Source of the DNA: an uncultured Muribaculaceae bacterium
GTDB lineage: Bacteria; Bacteroidota; Bacteroidia; Bacteroidales; Muribaculaceae
DNA length: 64,000 nt
Assembly: GCA_910578035.1 (NCBI GenBank)
Contig: CAJTOB010000010.1
Span: forward strand, 1-64,000
Direction: 5' to 3'
How positions within the stretch are numbered: the first letter of the stretch is position 1; the number at the start of each line of letters is the position of its first letter. The position numbers and the translations under genes were made by a program. A model generated the notes under the pieces. That model worked only from the letters and a program-made list of their open reading frames with translations, had not been told where the DNA came from and made no database searches. This document shows positions 36,476 to 44,909 of the stretch, in pieces.

Positions 36476-37057
36476 ATGAAATACCAGGTGGAAAACGAAT
36501 GCATACTGATTAAAAATCTTATGAATGGCGACCGCTCGTCATTCGACAGAATTTATGATTTATATGCCGGCCGCCTCTATGCTTTTTCCCTTGATTTCTG
36601 TAAAGAAAAAGCAGATGCGGAAGATATTGTGCAAGATGTTTTCATCAGATTGTGGATTAACCGCGGAAGCATCAGGAATACCGACTCGGTGAAAAGTCTT
36701 TTGTTTGCCATGGCGCGTAATGCATTGATAAGCGCGTGGAAAGCCAAAACGGAAATGAAGTTCGGACATTATTCCGAAGCCGATAATATTGCCAGCGCAG
36801 ATGTTTCGGAACAAGAATATGCGGAGTTGGAAACGATGGTAAACGGCTTTATCGACCGTCTGAACCCGACACAACGCGATGTGGTGAGAATGTCGCGTTT
36901 CGAAAACAAATGTCATAGGGAGATTGCTGAAAACCTCGGGCTCTCGGTTCAGACTGTGAAAAATGCACTTTCTCAAGGGCTTAAAAGCGTAAGGCTTAGT
37001 CTTGGTAAACATGTTTTTCTGATATTGCTGTTTTGTGGTTTTGTTACCTTAATATAA
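36476..37057 (+). CDS. ECF RNA polymerase sigma factor
   Basis: 193 residues. Region 2 is seen as FDRIYDLYAGRLYAFSLDFC followed by ADAEDIVQDVFIRLW; region 4 as LNPTQRDVVRMSRFENKCHREIAENLGLSVQTVKNALSQ (quoted in part by landmarks NPTQRDVV and SVQTVKNAL). The C-terminus is a hydrophobic tail (KHVFLILLFCGFVTL), found in a number of Bacteroidota ECF factors. It is paired with a FecR anti-sigma and SusC with an STN domain, so it should switch on the downstream SusCD locus when substrate is taken up. ATG 36476 is chosen over an upstream GTG. Confidence 0.93.
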   Translation: MKYQVENECILIKNLMNGDRSSFDRIYDLYAGRLYAFSLDFCKEKADAEDIVQDVFIRLWINRGSIRNTDSVKSLLFAMARNALISAWKAKTEMKFGHYSEADNIASADVSEQEYAELETMVNGFIDRLNPTQRDVVRMSRFENKCHREIAENLGLSVQTVKNALSQGLKSVRLSLGKHVFLILLFCGFVTLI

Positions 37058-37077
37058 TTATAGGAGTATGGATAGCG

Positions 37078-38028
37078 ATGGATAAATCCCGACACAACAT
37101 AAACACTCATCTTGATTCCGACATGGAACGCGAACAGGATGAAATGCTGTACCAGGCATGGCAGACTTTTGAGCATACCGGCGATGAAAGGCATGAGGCC
37201 GAACTTGCCGGAATAAAAAAGCGTGTCGATGCTTTTATAGACGATTATGAGCAGAAACGCGCCCATAGCGTTTCCAGATGGCTCATCTGGGGCAAGATTG
37301 CAGCTGTCGTCATGCCCTTGCTTATGATTGGAATGGCAGCGGTTGTTGTTATGTCTTTGCATGGCAGCAACGACGAAGCGCAGCCTTTATGCGTGGTGAC
37401 AGCAGCGAAAGAGCGGGCTACAGTAATTCTCCCGGACGGTACGGACGTGTGTCTGAACTCCAATACCGAACTTAAATATGCTCCGGGCTTTATGAACGAT
37501 TCCATTCGTTCGGTCTCTCTTGTCGGTGAGGCTTTTTTCAATGTTGCCAAAGATGCGGAGCGGCCATTTGTCATATCGCTTGATGATGTTGTGGTGAGAG
37601 TGCTTGGCACATCTTTCAATATAAAGAGTCTTCCAGACGCCTCCGGTATGCAGATTGCACTTGTCGAGGGAGAGGTCAAATTAATCTCTCCGGGCGCGCA
37701 GGTAATACTTAGTCCGGGGAATATTGCGAGTTATAATTCAAGCAGCAGAACTTTTGAGATTGAGAGCCGGGGCTGTCATCAGGCTACCGGCTGGCTGCGC
37801 CATGAAAAGACATACATCAATGTTGCGGCCGATTCACTTATAAAGATGATTGAGCATGATTATGAAGTGGCATTGTCGGCCGAGGCTAAGGATAGTATCG
37901 ATGATGCCTTTACCGGCACCCTTCCTGATGACAACCTCGAAGAGACCCTTTCGATACTGAGTGAAATCTATGATTTCGATATGAAATCAGCCACCCTTAA
38001 ATTCAAACCGCAGCAGAAAGGGCGATGA
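37078..38028 (+). CDS. FecR-family anti-sigma factor
   Basis: 316 residues. Cytoplasmic N-terminus (sigma-binding), one transmembrane helix (about 68-92), periplasmic FecR domain (ATVILPDGTDVCLNSNTELKY ... VRVLGTSFNIKS, by landmarks LPDGT and LGTSFNI) and a C-terminal DUF4974-type region (WLRHEKTYINVAADSL). It holds the ECF factor inactive until the STN domain of SusC signals. Gap of 20 bases after the sigma gene. Confidence 0.93.
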   Translation: MDKSRHNINTHLDSDMEREQDEMLYQAWQTFEHTGDERHEAELAGIKKRVDAFIDDYEQKRAHSVSRWLIWGKIAAVVMPLLMIGMAAVVVMSLHGSNDEAQPLCVVTAAKERATVILPDGTDVCLNSNTELKYAPGFMNDSIRSVSLVGEAFFNVAKDAERPFVISLDDVVVRVLGTSFNIKSLPDASGMQIALVEGEVKLISPGAQVILSPGNIASYNSSSRTFEIESRGCHQATGWLRHEKTYINVAADSLIKMIEHDYEVALSAEAKDSIDDAFTGTLPDDNLEETLSILSEIYDFDMKSATLKFKPQQKGR

Positions 38029-38053
38029 AGGAAATATTACATTTCGTCCTGAA

Positions 38054-38071
38054 ATATGTTTTATAACATAT
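38054..38071. promoter_or_regulatory. 18-bp perfect palindrome upstream of susC
   Basis: ATATGTT-TTAT-AACATAT. Seven-base arms with a four-base centre, 78 bases before the SusC ATG and 26 bases after the FecR stop. A likely operator or hairpin; too AT-rich and without T run for a terminator. Confidence 0.5.
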
Positions 38072-38148
38072 GAAATTTTTGGTACGATAGCATAGGGATT
38101 GAGTCTTAGGGTCAAGAAAACCTTACAAACCAAATCTAATCCAAATTT

Positions 38149-41100
38149 ATGTACAACTATCGTCCATTTCTAAAAGGCATTATCATACTTGTGATAATGC
38201 TGCTTGGTGGCCTTGGTGCGAGAGCGCAGTCAACAACTGTCTCTCTTGATGTCCGGAATGCCACAGTGGAATCGGTGCTTCAGAGAATCGAGGAACAGAC
38301 TCAGTATAGATTCTCGTATCAGCACTCGCTTCTCGACAAAAAAGCAGACATAACTCTGAAGGCCGAGAATGCTCCGGTTACCGATGTCCTCGGGAAAATT
38401 CTCTCTGGCAGAAACCTCACATTCACTGTAGTTTCGCCCAAATCCATTGTCATTGTCAAAAAGGATACTGCCAATGGTCGCGACGGTTCTAACACAGACA
38501 ATGCGAAAGACTTGCCGCCGTTGAAGCAGATAAGCGGAAAAATCACTGACGAAAATGGCGAACCGCTTACCGGTGCATCGGTTACGGTTGATGGCAGCAA
38601 AGCTCTTGCGGTAGCCGATATCGATGGAAATTTTACAATAAAAGCACGCCCGGGTCAGACATTGACAGTGTCGATGGTAGGCATGTATCCGGTCAAATTC
38701 AAGGTTGGCGACAAGTCTGTCTATAATATCGAAATGAGAGATGCCGACGAGGCACTCGAGCAGGTTGTGGTAATCGGTTACGGCACTGTCAAAAAGGCCA
38801 ATCTGGTAGGCGCTGTAGACCAGATAGATTCCAAACTGATAGGTGAGCGAGGTCACAACAATGTGGCCCGTGCTCTTCAGGGCCAGATACCCGGTCTTAA
38901 TATAACACTTGGCGACGGCAAACCATCGCGAGGTTCTTCTATTGATATACGAGGCACCGGCTCTATAGGCAGTGGCGGCAGTCCGCTGGTGCTTATCGAC
39001 GGTGTTGAGAGCGACATAAGTTCAGTGAACCCGGCCGATGTAGAGAGTGTATCTGTGTTAAAAGACGCATCGTCCGCTGCTATCTATGGAGCGCGAGGCG
39101 CTTTTGGTGTAGTTCTTATCACAACAAAGAAAGGCACAGCAGGCAAAACAAAGGTCAACTATAACGGTAGAATCTCTGTAAATGAGCGCCTCTACAAATG
39201 GGAAGATCAGGTGGAGACCAACGGTCTGCAATGGTTCGATAACTTTGTGAACGCATATGTTGCAAAAGAGGAGCAGCAGCCAAACGGAATCAATAATGTT
39301 TTTCCGATTAACAGTGGTTACCGAGACCGCCTCGAAGCATGGGAAAACGACCAAACTCTGTCTTCTGTAGGCATGAGCCCGGACGGGAAAAAGTATGAGT
39401 ACTACGGCAATAACAACTGGTTCAACGAATTTTATAAGAAAAGCAGCCTGGCAACTGAGCATTCTCTCAGCATTTCCGGCGGCAACGAAAAGTGCCGTTA
39501 CTATGTTTCGGGCCGCTATTCCTATGACAATGGCATATATAAGGTTGGCGACCAGTATTTCAAAAATTATAATACCAGAGCTCGAGGAGAAATCCAGATT
39601 AGTCCGCAAATAAAACTGGAAAATATCACCAGCTTGACAATCAATGATTTTAAGGAGCCGATGGTCCTTTATGATGATCAGCACCCTTTGCGAATGCTGA
39701 TGCATCAAGGCTATCCGATGCAGCAGGCCAAGAACCCGGACGGAACGTGGACTGAATTTGCCGTCTATTCCGGCTATGCGGGATTTATAGAAGATACTTC
39801 CTGGCAGAAAAAGAACATTACATATCTACGCAACCAGACCGCTCTTACATGGGAAGCCGTAAAAGACCAGCTTTTCATCAAAGGAGATTTCTCATGGTGG
39901 CACAAATGGCAGACAAATGAGTCGCGTAACACCCAGATGAACTTTTCTACCGGCCCCGGTTTGACCGGCACGCGTGGTTCGTTCTCGAAATTCGATAGAT
40001 ACAACTATAACACAGAGTATTACTCGGCCAATGCAACTGCCAATTATATACCTAAGTTCAACAACGACGACCATTATCTGAATGTTCTTGCCGGTTTTAA
40101 TGTCGAGCACAATAAATATGGCTGGCACCGCATGTATCGCCGTGGTAATCTATCAGATAAGTATACCTCATTCAATCTGATGGACGGAGATATGCTCACA
40201 GCCGTAATAGGCGAGGGAGGCAACGAATGGGCTTATGCCGGCATCCTTTTCCGAGCCGACTATACGTTCAAAGGCAAATATCTTGCCGAATTCAGTGGCC
40301 GATACGACGGCTCGTCTAAGTTCCCGACCGATTCGCAATGGGGCTTTTTCCCGTCGGCGTCTGTCGCATGGCGTTTTTCAGAAGAAGATTTTCTGGCCTC
40401 GACCCGCAGCTGGCTTAACAATGGCAAACTTCGTCTTTCAGTGGGTTCGCTGGGCAATGGCAATGCATCGCCCTACAGTTTTATGTCGCTTGTGAATCCT
40501 TCGACATCAAGTGTGCTGATTGACGGTTCTAAGAAGACGTATGCCTATGTTCCCGGTCTTGTTCCTTCCGGCCTTACATGGGAGCGGACCACTACATACA
40601 ATGTCGGTCTCGACCTCGGCACTCTTAACGACCGCCTGTCATTCCAAGGTGACTATTATATCCGAAAGACTACCGATATGTATACCGCAGGCCCGACCTT
40701 GCCCGCCGTGCTTGGCGCGGGAGCTCCGAAAGGCAATTATGCCGACATGCGCACTAATGGTTGGGAATTGTCACTTACATGGCGCGATTCGTTCCGTTTG
40801 GCAGGCAAACCGTTCAGCTATAGTATAAAGGGTATGGTATGGGATTATTATTCCACTATTACTAAATTCAATAATGAGACCCGGAGTCTTTCTACCTATT
40901 ATGAAGGCCAGCGTGTGGGCGAAATATGGGGATATCATATTGAAGGCCTATATGAGCATGAGGACCAGGTAACAGCCCGTACAACAGGAACAAAAGTAGG
41001 CAATTACGACTATTCGCAGCCTCGAGGACCTAAAAATGACAGCACTTATGCTCCCAACGGAAAAGTCAATCAGGCATCTGTTGCAAAGGTGTCTCAGAAG

Positions 41101-41769
41101 TCAAATAAATATCTTCCCGGCGACCTTATGTATGCCGACCTCAACAACGACGGACTTGTGAATACCGGCAGCAATACTGTCGATGACCCCGGCGACCGCC
41201 GTGTAATCGGAAACAGCCTTCCCCGCTATCAGTTTGGCCTCACCCTGAGCGCAAACTGGAACGGCATAGGTATCAGCGCGTTTTTCCAAGGCGTTGGCCG
41301 CAAGCATTGGTATCCGTCGTCTGAGACAAGCTTCTTCTGGGGTAAGTATGGCCGTCCATACGGATACGACCTTCTTGAGCATAGAGCCGAAAACGTATGG
41401 TCTGAAGATAACCCCGATGCATACTGGCCCCGTGTGCGCGGATATGTGTCTAACAGCGGAAACTATGAGCTGACAACTGTCAACGACCGCTATCTTCAGA
41501 ATCTGGCCTATGTGCGTCTGAAAAACCTTCAGGTTGACTATAGCTTCGGAAAGAAGGTATGCTCAGCTTTAAACATGAGCGATCTGAGAGTTTATGTACA
41601 GGCTGAAAATCTGTTTACACTTTCTCCATTCTTCAAGCATTGCAAAACTATCGACCCGGAAGGCACCGGTCTTGGCGATGCTGATTTCTCCACGTCCAAC
41701 GACCGCGGGGCCGGCACCGGCTATCCTTTCATGCGTACATGGACGCTGGGTCTGTCACTCTCATTCTAA
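38149..41769 (+). CDS. SusC/RagA-family TonB-dependent transporter with STN domain
   Basis: 1206 residues. Signal peptide (GGLGARAQ, cleavage about 27), secretin/TonB N-terminal short domain (about 30-105; VESVLQRIEEQTQYRFSY), carboxypeptidase-regulatory domain (about 128-205), TonB plug (about 210-330; QVVVIGYGTVKKANLVGAV, KDASSAAIYGARGAFGVVLI) and a 22-strand barrel ending in TLGLSLSF. The STN domain is the signalling part that contacts FecR in trans-envelope regulation. It imports a glycan across the outer membrane with the SusD lipoprotein encoded 13 bases downstream. Confidence 0.97.
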   Translation: MYNYRPFLKGIIILVIMLLGGLGARAQSTTVSLDVRNATVESVLQRIEEQTQYRFSYQHSLLDKKADITLKAENAPVTDVLGKILSGRNLTFTVVSPKSIVIVKKDTANGRDGSNTDNAKDLPPLKQISGKITDENGEPLTGASVTVDGSKALAVADIDGNFTIKARPGQTLTVSMVGMYPVKFKVGDKSVYNIEMRDADEALEQVVVIGYGTVKKANLVGAVDQIDSKLIGERGHNNVARALQGQIPGLNITLGDGKPSRGSSIDIRGTGSIGSGGSPLVLIDGVESDISSVNPADVESVSVLKDASSAAIYGARGAFGVVLITTKKGTAGKTKVNYNGRISVNERLYKWEDQVETNGLQWFDNFVNAYVAKEEQQPNGINNVFPINSGYRDRLEAWENDQTLSSVGMSPDGKKYEYYGNNNWFNEFYKKSSLATEHSLSISGGNEKCRYYVSGRYSYDNGIYKVGDQYFKNYNTRARGEIQISPQIKLENITSLTINDFKEPMVLYDDQHPLRMLMHQGYPMQQAKNPDGTWTEFAVYSGYAGFIEDTSWQKKNITYLRNQTALTWEAVKDQLFIKGDFSWWHKWQTNESRNTQMNFSTGPGLTGTRGSFSKFDRYNYNTEYYSANATANYIPKFNNDDHYLNVLAGFNVEHNKYGWHRMYRRGNLSDKYTSFNLMDGDMLTAVIGEGGNEWAYAGILFRADYTFKGKYLAEFSGRYDGSSKFPTDSQWGFFPSASVAWRFSEEDFLASTRSWLNNGKLRLSVGSLGNGNASPYSFMSLVNPSTSSVLIDGSKKTYAYVPGLVPSGLTWERTTTYNVGLDLGTLNDRLSFQGDYYIRKTTDMYTAGPTLPAVLGAGAPKGNYADMRTNGWELSLTWRDSFRLAGKPFSYSIKGMVWDYYSTITKFNNETRSLSTYYEGQRVGEIWGYHIEGLYEHEDQVTARTTGTKVGNYDYSQPRGPKNDSTYAPNGKVNQASVAKVSQKSNKYLPGDLMYADLNNDGLVNTGSNTVDDPGDRRVIGNSLPRYQFGLTLSANWNGIGISAFFQGVGRKHWYPSSETSFFWGKYGRPYGYDLLEHRAENVWSEDNPDAYWPRVRGYVSNSGNYELTTVNDRYLQNLAYVRLKNLQVDYSFGKKVCSALNMSDLRVYVQAENLFTLSPFFKHCKTIDPEGTGLGDADFSTSNDRGAGTGYPFMRTWTLGLSLSF

Positions 41770-41782
41770 ATAAGACAACAAC

Positions 41783-43582
41783 ATGAAAAAGATATTGATA
41801 CTTTCGGTTCTGGCATGGGCCATGACATCGTGCTCGGACTATCTCAATTGTCAGCCGGAACATTCGTTCGGTTCCGAATCGTTCCTTGCTAATGAGGACG
41901 AGCTGCGTCTGTACTCATACGGCTTCCTCCAGAATAATCTCCCTGCCATAAACGCTGTCGCTTTCAATATTCAGCGTCATAATCAGGTTGCAAGCTGGGG
42001 CGGAGATGAGCACTCAGACCTGGGATTTACAAAAAATAAGTGGAACTGCCTCGACCCGGAGGTTTTCGGAACCCGCCAGCAAGGCGGCTGGAGCTCGAGC
42101 AACTGGGGCGCACTCAGGGCAACAAACTACTACCTCGACAATATGGTCCGTGCCAAAGGGAATGTAGATGAAAGCGTCTACAATCATTATGAGGGTGTCG
42201 GACGCTTCTGGCGCGCATGGTTCTACTATGATATGGTGCAGGAATTCGAGAATGTGCCGTGGTATGAACATGAAATCAAATCGAACGACCAGGAGGCGCT
42301 CTACAAGACACAGGACAGCAGGGCCTTTGTAATGGAAAAAGTGCTGGAAGATATTAGTTTCGCAGCTGAAAACTGCTCGATGGAAAACAAGTATTGGACC
42401 AGTCGCACGCAAGTCAACCGATATGTCGCTCTCGCCATGAAAGCACGTATCTGCCTGTACGAAGGCACATACCGAAAATATCACACAGAACTCGGGCTTA
42501 ACGACTATGACCGATGGCTCCGCGAAGCAGCATCGGCGGCAAAGGAGCTCATCGACAGCAAGAAGATGAGTCTGGTAAGTGATTATAAATCGCTGTTCGT
42601 CAAATCATCGCTTGCTAATTCGGAGGTGATATTCGGAGTGGCATACGATACGGATATCCGCCGACACGACCTTACGTGGCAGATTTTCTCGCCGACTACC
42701 GGCAGCAACTGGTCTATGACTCATCCCTTCATATGCACCTATCTGATGACCGACGGTTCGCGCTATACCGATAAGCCCGGATATGAGACCAACGAGTTTA
42801 GAGAAGTGTTCGCAGACCGCGACAAACGTCTGTCTGCGACTGTGCTTGGCCCCGATTATCAGAAAATGGTAAATGGTGTGATGACTCAGATTTCTCCAAT
42901 GCTCAATGTGACCAAGAGCGGCTATCAGATGATTAAATGGGCTCTTACCGACGGTGGCGCTGTCGAAAGCCAGGCCGTATCATACAATTCCGCGCCATTG
43001 TTCCGCTATGCTGAGGTTCTTCTTACGTATGCCGAAGCAAAGGCCGAACTTGGCGAAATGACCTCAGAGGTGTGGGAATCTACAATCGCGTTACTTCGCA
43101 AAAGAGCAGGGGTGGACCCGAAGATGCCGGAGACGGCAGACCCTTATATGGCCGCTTACTTCCTTAACAGATGTTCGGACAAATACCTTCTTGAAATCCG
43201 ACGCGAACGTGGCTGCGAACTTGCCTGGGAGGGCCTGCGCTATCAGGACATACTTCGATGGAAGTGTGGTGAGATTCTCGTTCCTGAAGACGGATGGGCC
43301 GGAATATACATACCCAAGCTCAACGAACTCTATGACCTCAATGGCGACGGAACGTATGACGTCTGTGTCTATGAGGGCGAAAAGCCGTCGGACGATAAGA
43401 ATGCGACATATCTTAAAGTCGGAAACGGGGTGAAATTATCGAATGGCGATAGCGGCTACCTTATGTACGGAACGGATTATAACCTCAAGTGGGAGGACTT
43501 TATGTATGTACGCCCGGTTCCAAACAGTGCCATTCAGATTAATCCTAATCTGAAGCAGCGTGAAGGCTGGTCGGATATATGA
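41783..43582 (+). CDS. SusD/RagB-family outer-membrane nutrient-binding lipoprotein
   Basis: 599 residues with lipobox AMTSC (Cys17). The SusD N-terminal pattern and late signatures are present: LRATNYYLDNM, VGRFWRAWFYYDMVQEFENVPW, FRYAEVLLTYAEAKAELGE and ELAWEGLRYQDILRWKCGE. It caps the SusC channel and binds the imported glycan. Ends in the family-typical NPNLKQREGW. Confidence 0.97.
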   Translation: MKKILILSVLAWAMTSCSDYLNCQPEHSFGSESFLANEDELRLYSYGFLQNNLPAINAVAFNIQRHNQVASWGGDEHSDLGFTKNKWNCLDPEVFGTRQQGGWSSSNWGALRATNYYLDNMVRAKGNVDESVYNHYEGVGRFWRAWFYYDMVQEFENVPWYEHEIKSNDQEALYKTQDSRAFVMEKVLEDISFAAENCSMENKYWTSRTQVNRYVALAMKARICLYEGTYRKYHTELGLNDYDRWLREAASAAKELIDSKKMSLVSDYKSLFVKSSLANSEVIFGVAYDTDIRRHDLTWQIFSPTTGSNWSMTHPFICTYLMTDGSRYTDKPGYETNEFREVFADRDKRLSATVLGPDYQKMVNGVMTQISPMLNVTKSGYQMIKWALTDGGAVESQAVSYNSAPLFRYAEVLLTYAEAKAELGEMTSEVWESTIALLRKRAGVDPKMPETADPYMAAYFLNRCSDKYLLEIRRERGCELAWEGLRYQDILRWKCGEILVPEDGWAGIYIPKLNELYDLNGDGTYDVCVYEGEKPSDDKNATYLKVGNGVKLSNGDSGYLMYGTDYNLKWEDFMYVRPVPNSAIQINPNLKQREGWSDI

Positions 43583-43601
43583 TATGATGTGAATTTAACC
43601 G

Positions 43602-43627
43602 GAAGAGGCGGGGCTTCCCGTCTCTTC
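43602..43627 (+). promoter_or_regulatory. Intergenic hairpin after susD
   Basis: GAAGAGGCGGGG (43602-43613) pairs with TCCCGTCTCTTC (43616-43627), allowing two G-U pairs. No long T run follows. Hairpins in this position are common in SusCD loci and may damp or tune expression of the downstream enzymes. Confidence 0.6.
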
Positions 43628-43673
43628 TTCGCCGAAAAATAGTTGAAATCAGAAAATCTCTAATAAACCATCA

Positions 43674-44903
43674 ATGGCAAAAAGAAAATTTACTCCGATG
43701 AAAGATAGCCGCATCAGAAATATTGCCGTAATACTGTTGCTATTTGTCTGTCAGGCGATGTCCGGAGCCAATCCCGAAAGGATAAAGATAGACAAAGGTC
43801 CGTATCTTCAGGCTGTTGGCGAGAATGAGTTTACGGTATGTTGGCGTACGAACATTAATTCTGTGGGCTGGATTGAAATAGCCCCTGACGATGGCACTCA
43901 TTTTTATCAGAAAGTAAGGCCCAAGCACTTTGATTCTACTTATGGCCGGAAAAATATCGGCCGATTCCATAAAGTGCGGATTTCCGGCCTGAAGCCCGGC
44001 ACTACTTATCGCTATCGCGTAATGCAGAATTCAGTTCTTCTTGATGAAGACTATACACGTATTATTTACGGAGAAGGCTTCGGTAGTGATATCCTTGCGC
44101 ATAAACCTTTTCAGGTTACTACGCTTGACCCGACCAAAAAATCGGTAAAGTTTGCCGTCGGGAATGATTTTCATGAAAAAGATTCGCTTTTGCGCAAGGC
44201 CTTTGCCAATGCCCGCGAAAAAAAATATGACTTCGTGATGTTCAACGGCGACATGACTACCAGAATGAAAAACGAAGACTATATATTCGACAATTATCTG
44301 CAAAGTGCATCGGAACTCTTTGCATCGGATATACCCTTTTATATGAATCGAGGCAATCATGAGAACCGAGGTTCGTTTGCGACACGATATATGGATTTGT
44401 TTCCGACGCTTACGGGAGCTCCATACTATGCTTTCCGACAGGGGCCCGTCTTTTTTCTGGCAATCGACAGTGGAGAGGATAAGCCGGACAATGATATACG
44501 CAATCTCGATATAATGTGCCATGACGAGTTCAGGGCAGAGGAGCTTCAATGGTTGAAAAGTGTATTGGCTTCGGAAGAATTCAAGAGCGCCCCGGTGAAG
44601 ATAGTGTTTATGCACATGCCGCCCGACGGTACTCCCGGTGCCTGGTATGGCACGCATGAGTTAAGCGAAAAGTTTATGCCATTGCTCAATGATGCCGGTA
44701 TAGACCTTATGTTGTGCGGTCATTATCACAGATATAAATTTGTTCCAAAGGACACGCAGGGCTATAATAACAGTTTCCCTATAATCATTCATGACGATGG
44801 TGTCCTGTTGGAAGCCGAGGCCGATGAAAACATGATAAGCGTTGTGACTTATGATGCCAACCAGGCCCCTGAACACAGAATTGAAATTCCGTTAACCAGA
44901 TAG
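43674..44903 (+). CDS. Secreted metallophosphoesterase with purple-acid-phosphatase-like N-domain
   Basis: 409 residues. A signal peptide (ILLLFVCQAMSGA) is followed by a fibronectin-like N-domain (about 35-150; LKPGTTYRYRVMQ) and a binuclear metal phosphoesterase domain with all five motif blocks: NDFHEKD, NGDMTT, NRGNHE, MHMPPDG and CGHYHRY. It is an exported phosphomonoesterase or phosphodiesterase; in this locus a role in removing phosphate-linked groups from the glycan is plausible. The first ATG is 43674; ATG 43698 (eight codons later) also gives a good signal peptide. Confidence 0.88.
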   Translation: MAKRKFTPMKDSRIRNIAVILLLFVCQAMSGANPERIKIDKGPYLQAVGENEFTVCWRTNINSVGWIEIAPDDGTHFYQKVRPKHFDSTYGRKNIGRFHKVRISGLKPGTTYRYRVMQNSVLLDEDYTRIIYGEGFGSDILAHKPFQVTTLDPTKKSVKFAVGNDFHEKDSLLRKAFANAREKKYDFVMFNGDMTTRMKNEDYIFDNYLQSASELFASDIPFYMNRGNHENRGSFATRYMDLFPTLTGAPYYAFRQGPVFFLAIDSGEDKPDNDIRNLDIMCHDEFRAEELQWLKSVLASEEFKSAPVKIVFMHMPPDGTPGAWYGTHELSEKFMPLLNDAGIDLMLCGHYHRYKFVPKDTQGYNNSFPIIIHDDGVLLEAEADENMISVVTYDANQAPEHRIEIPLTR

Positions 44904-44909
44904 ATTATC

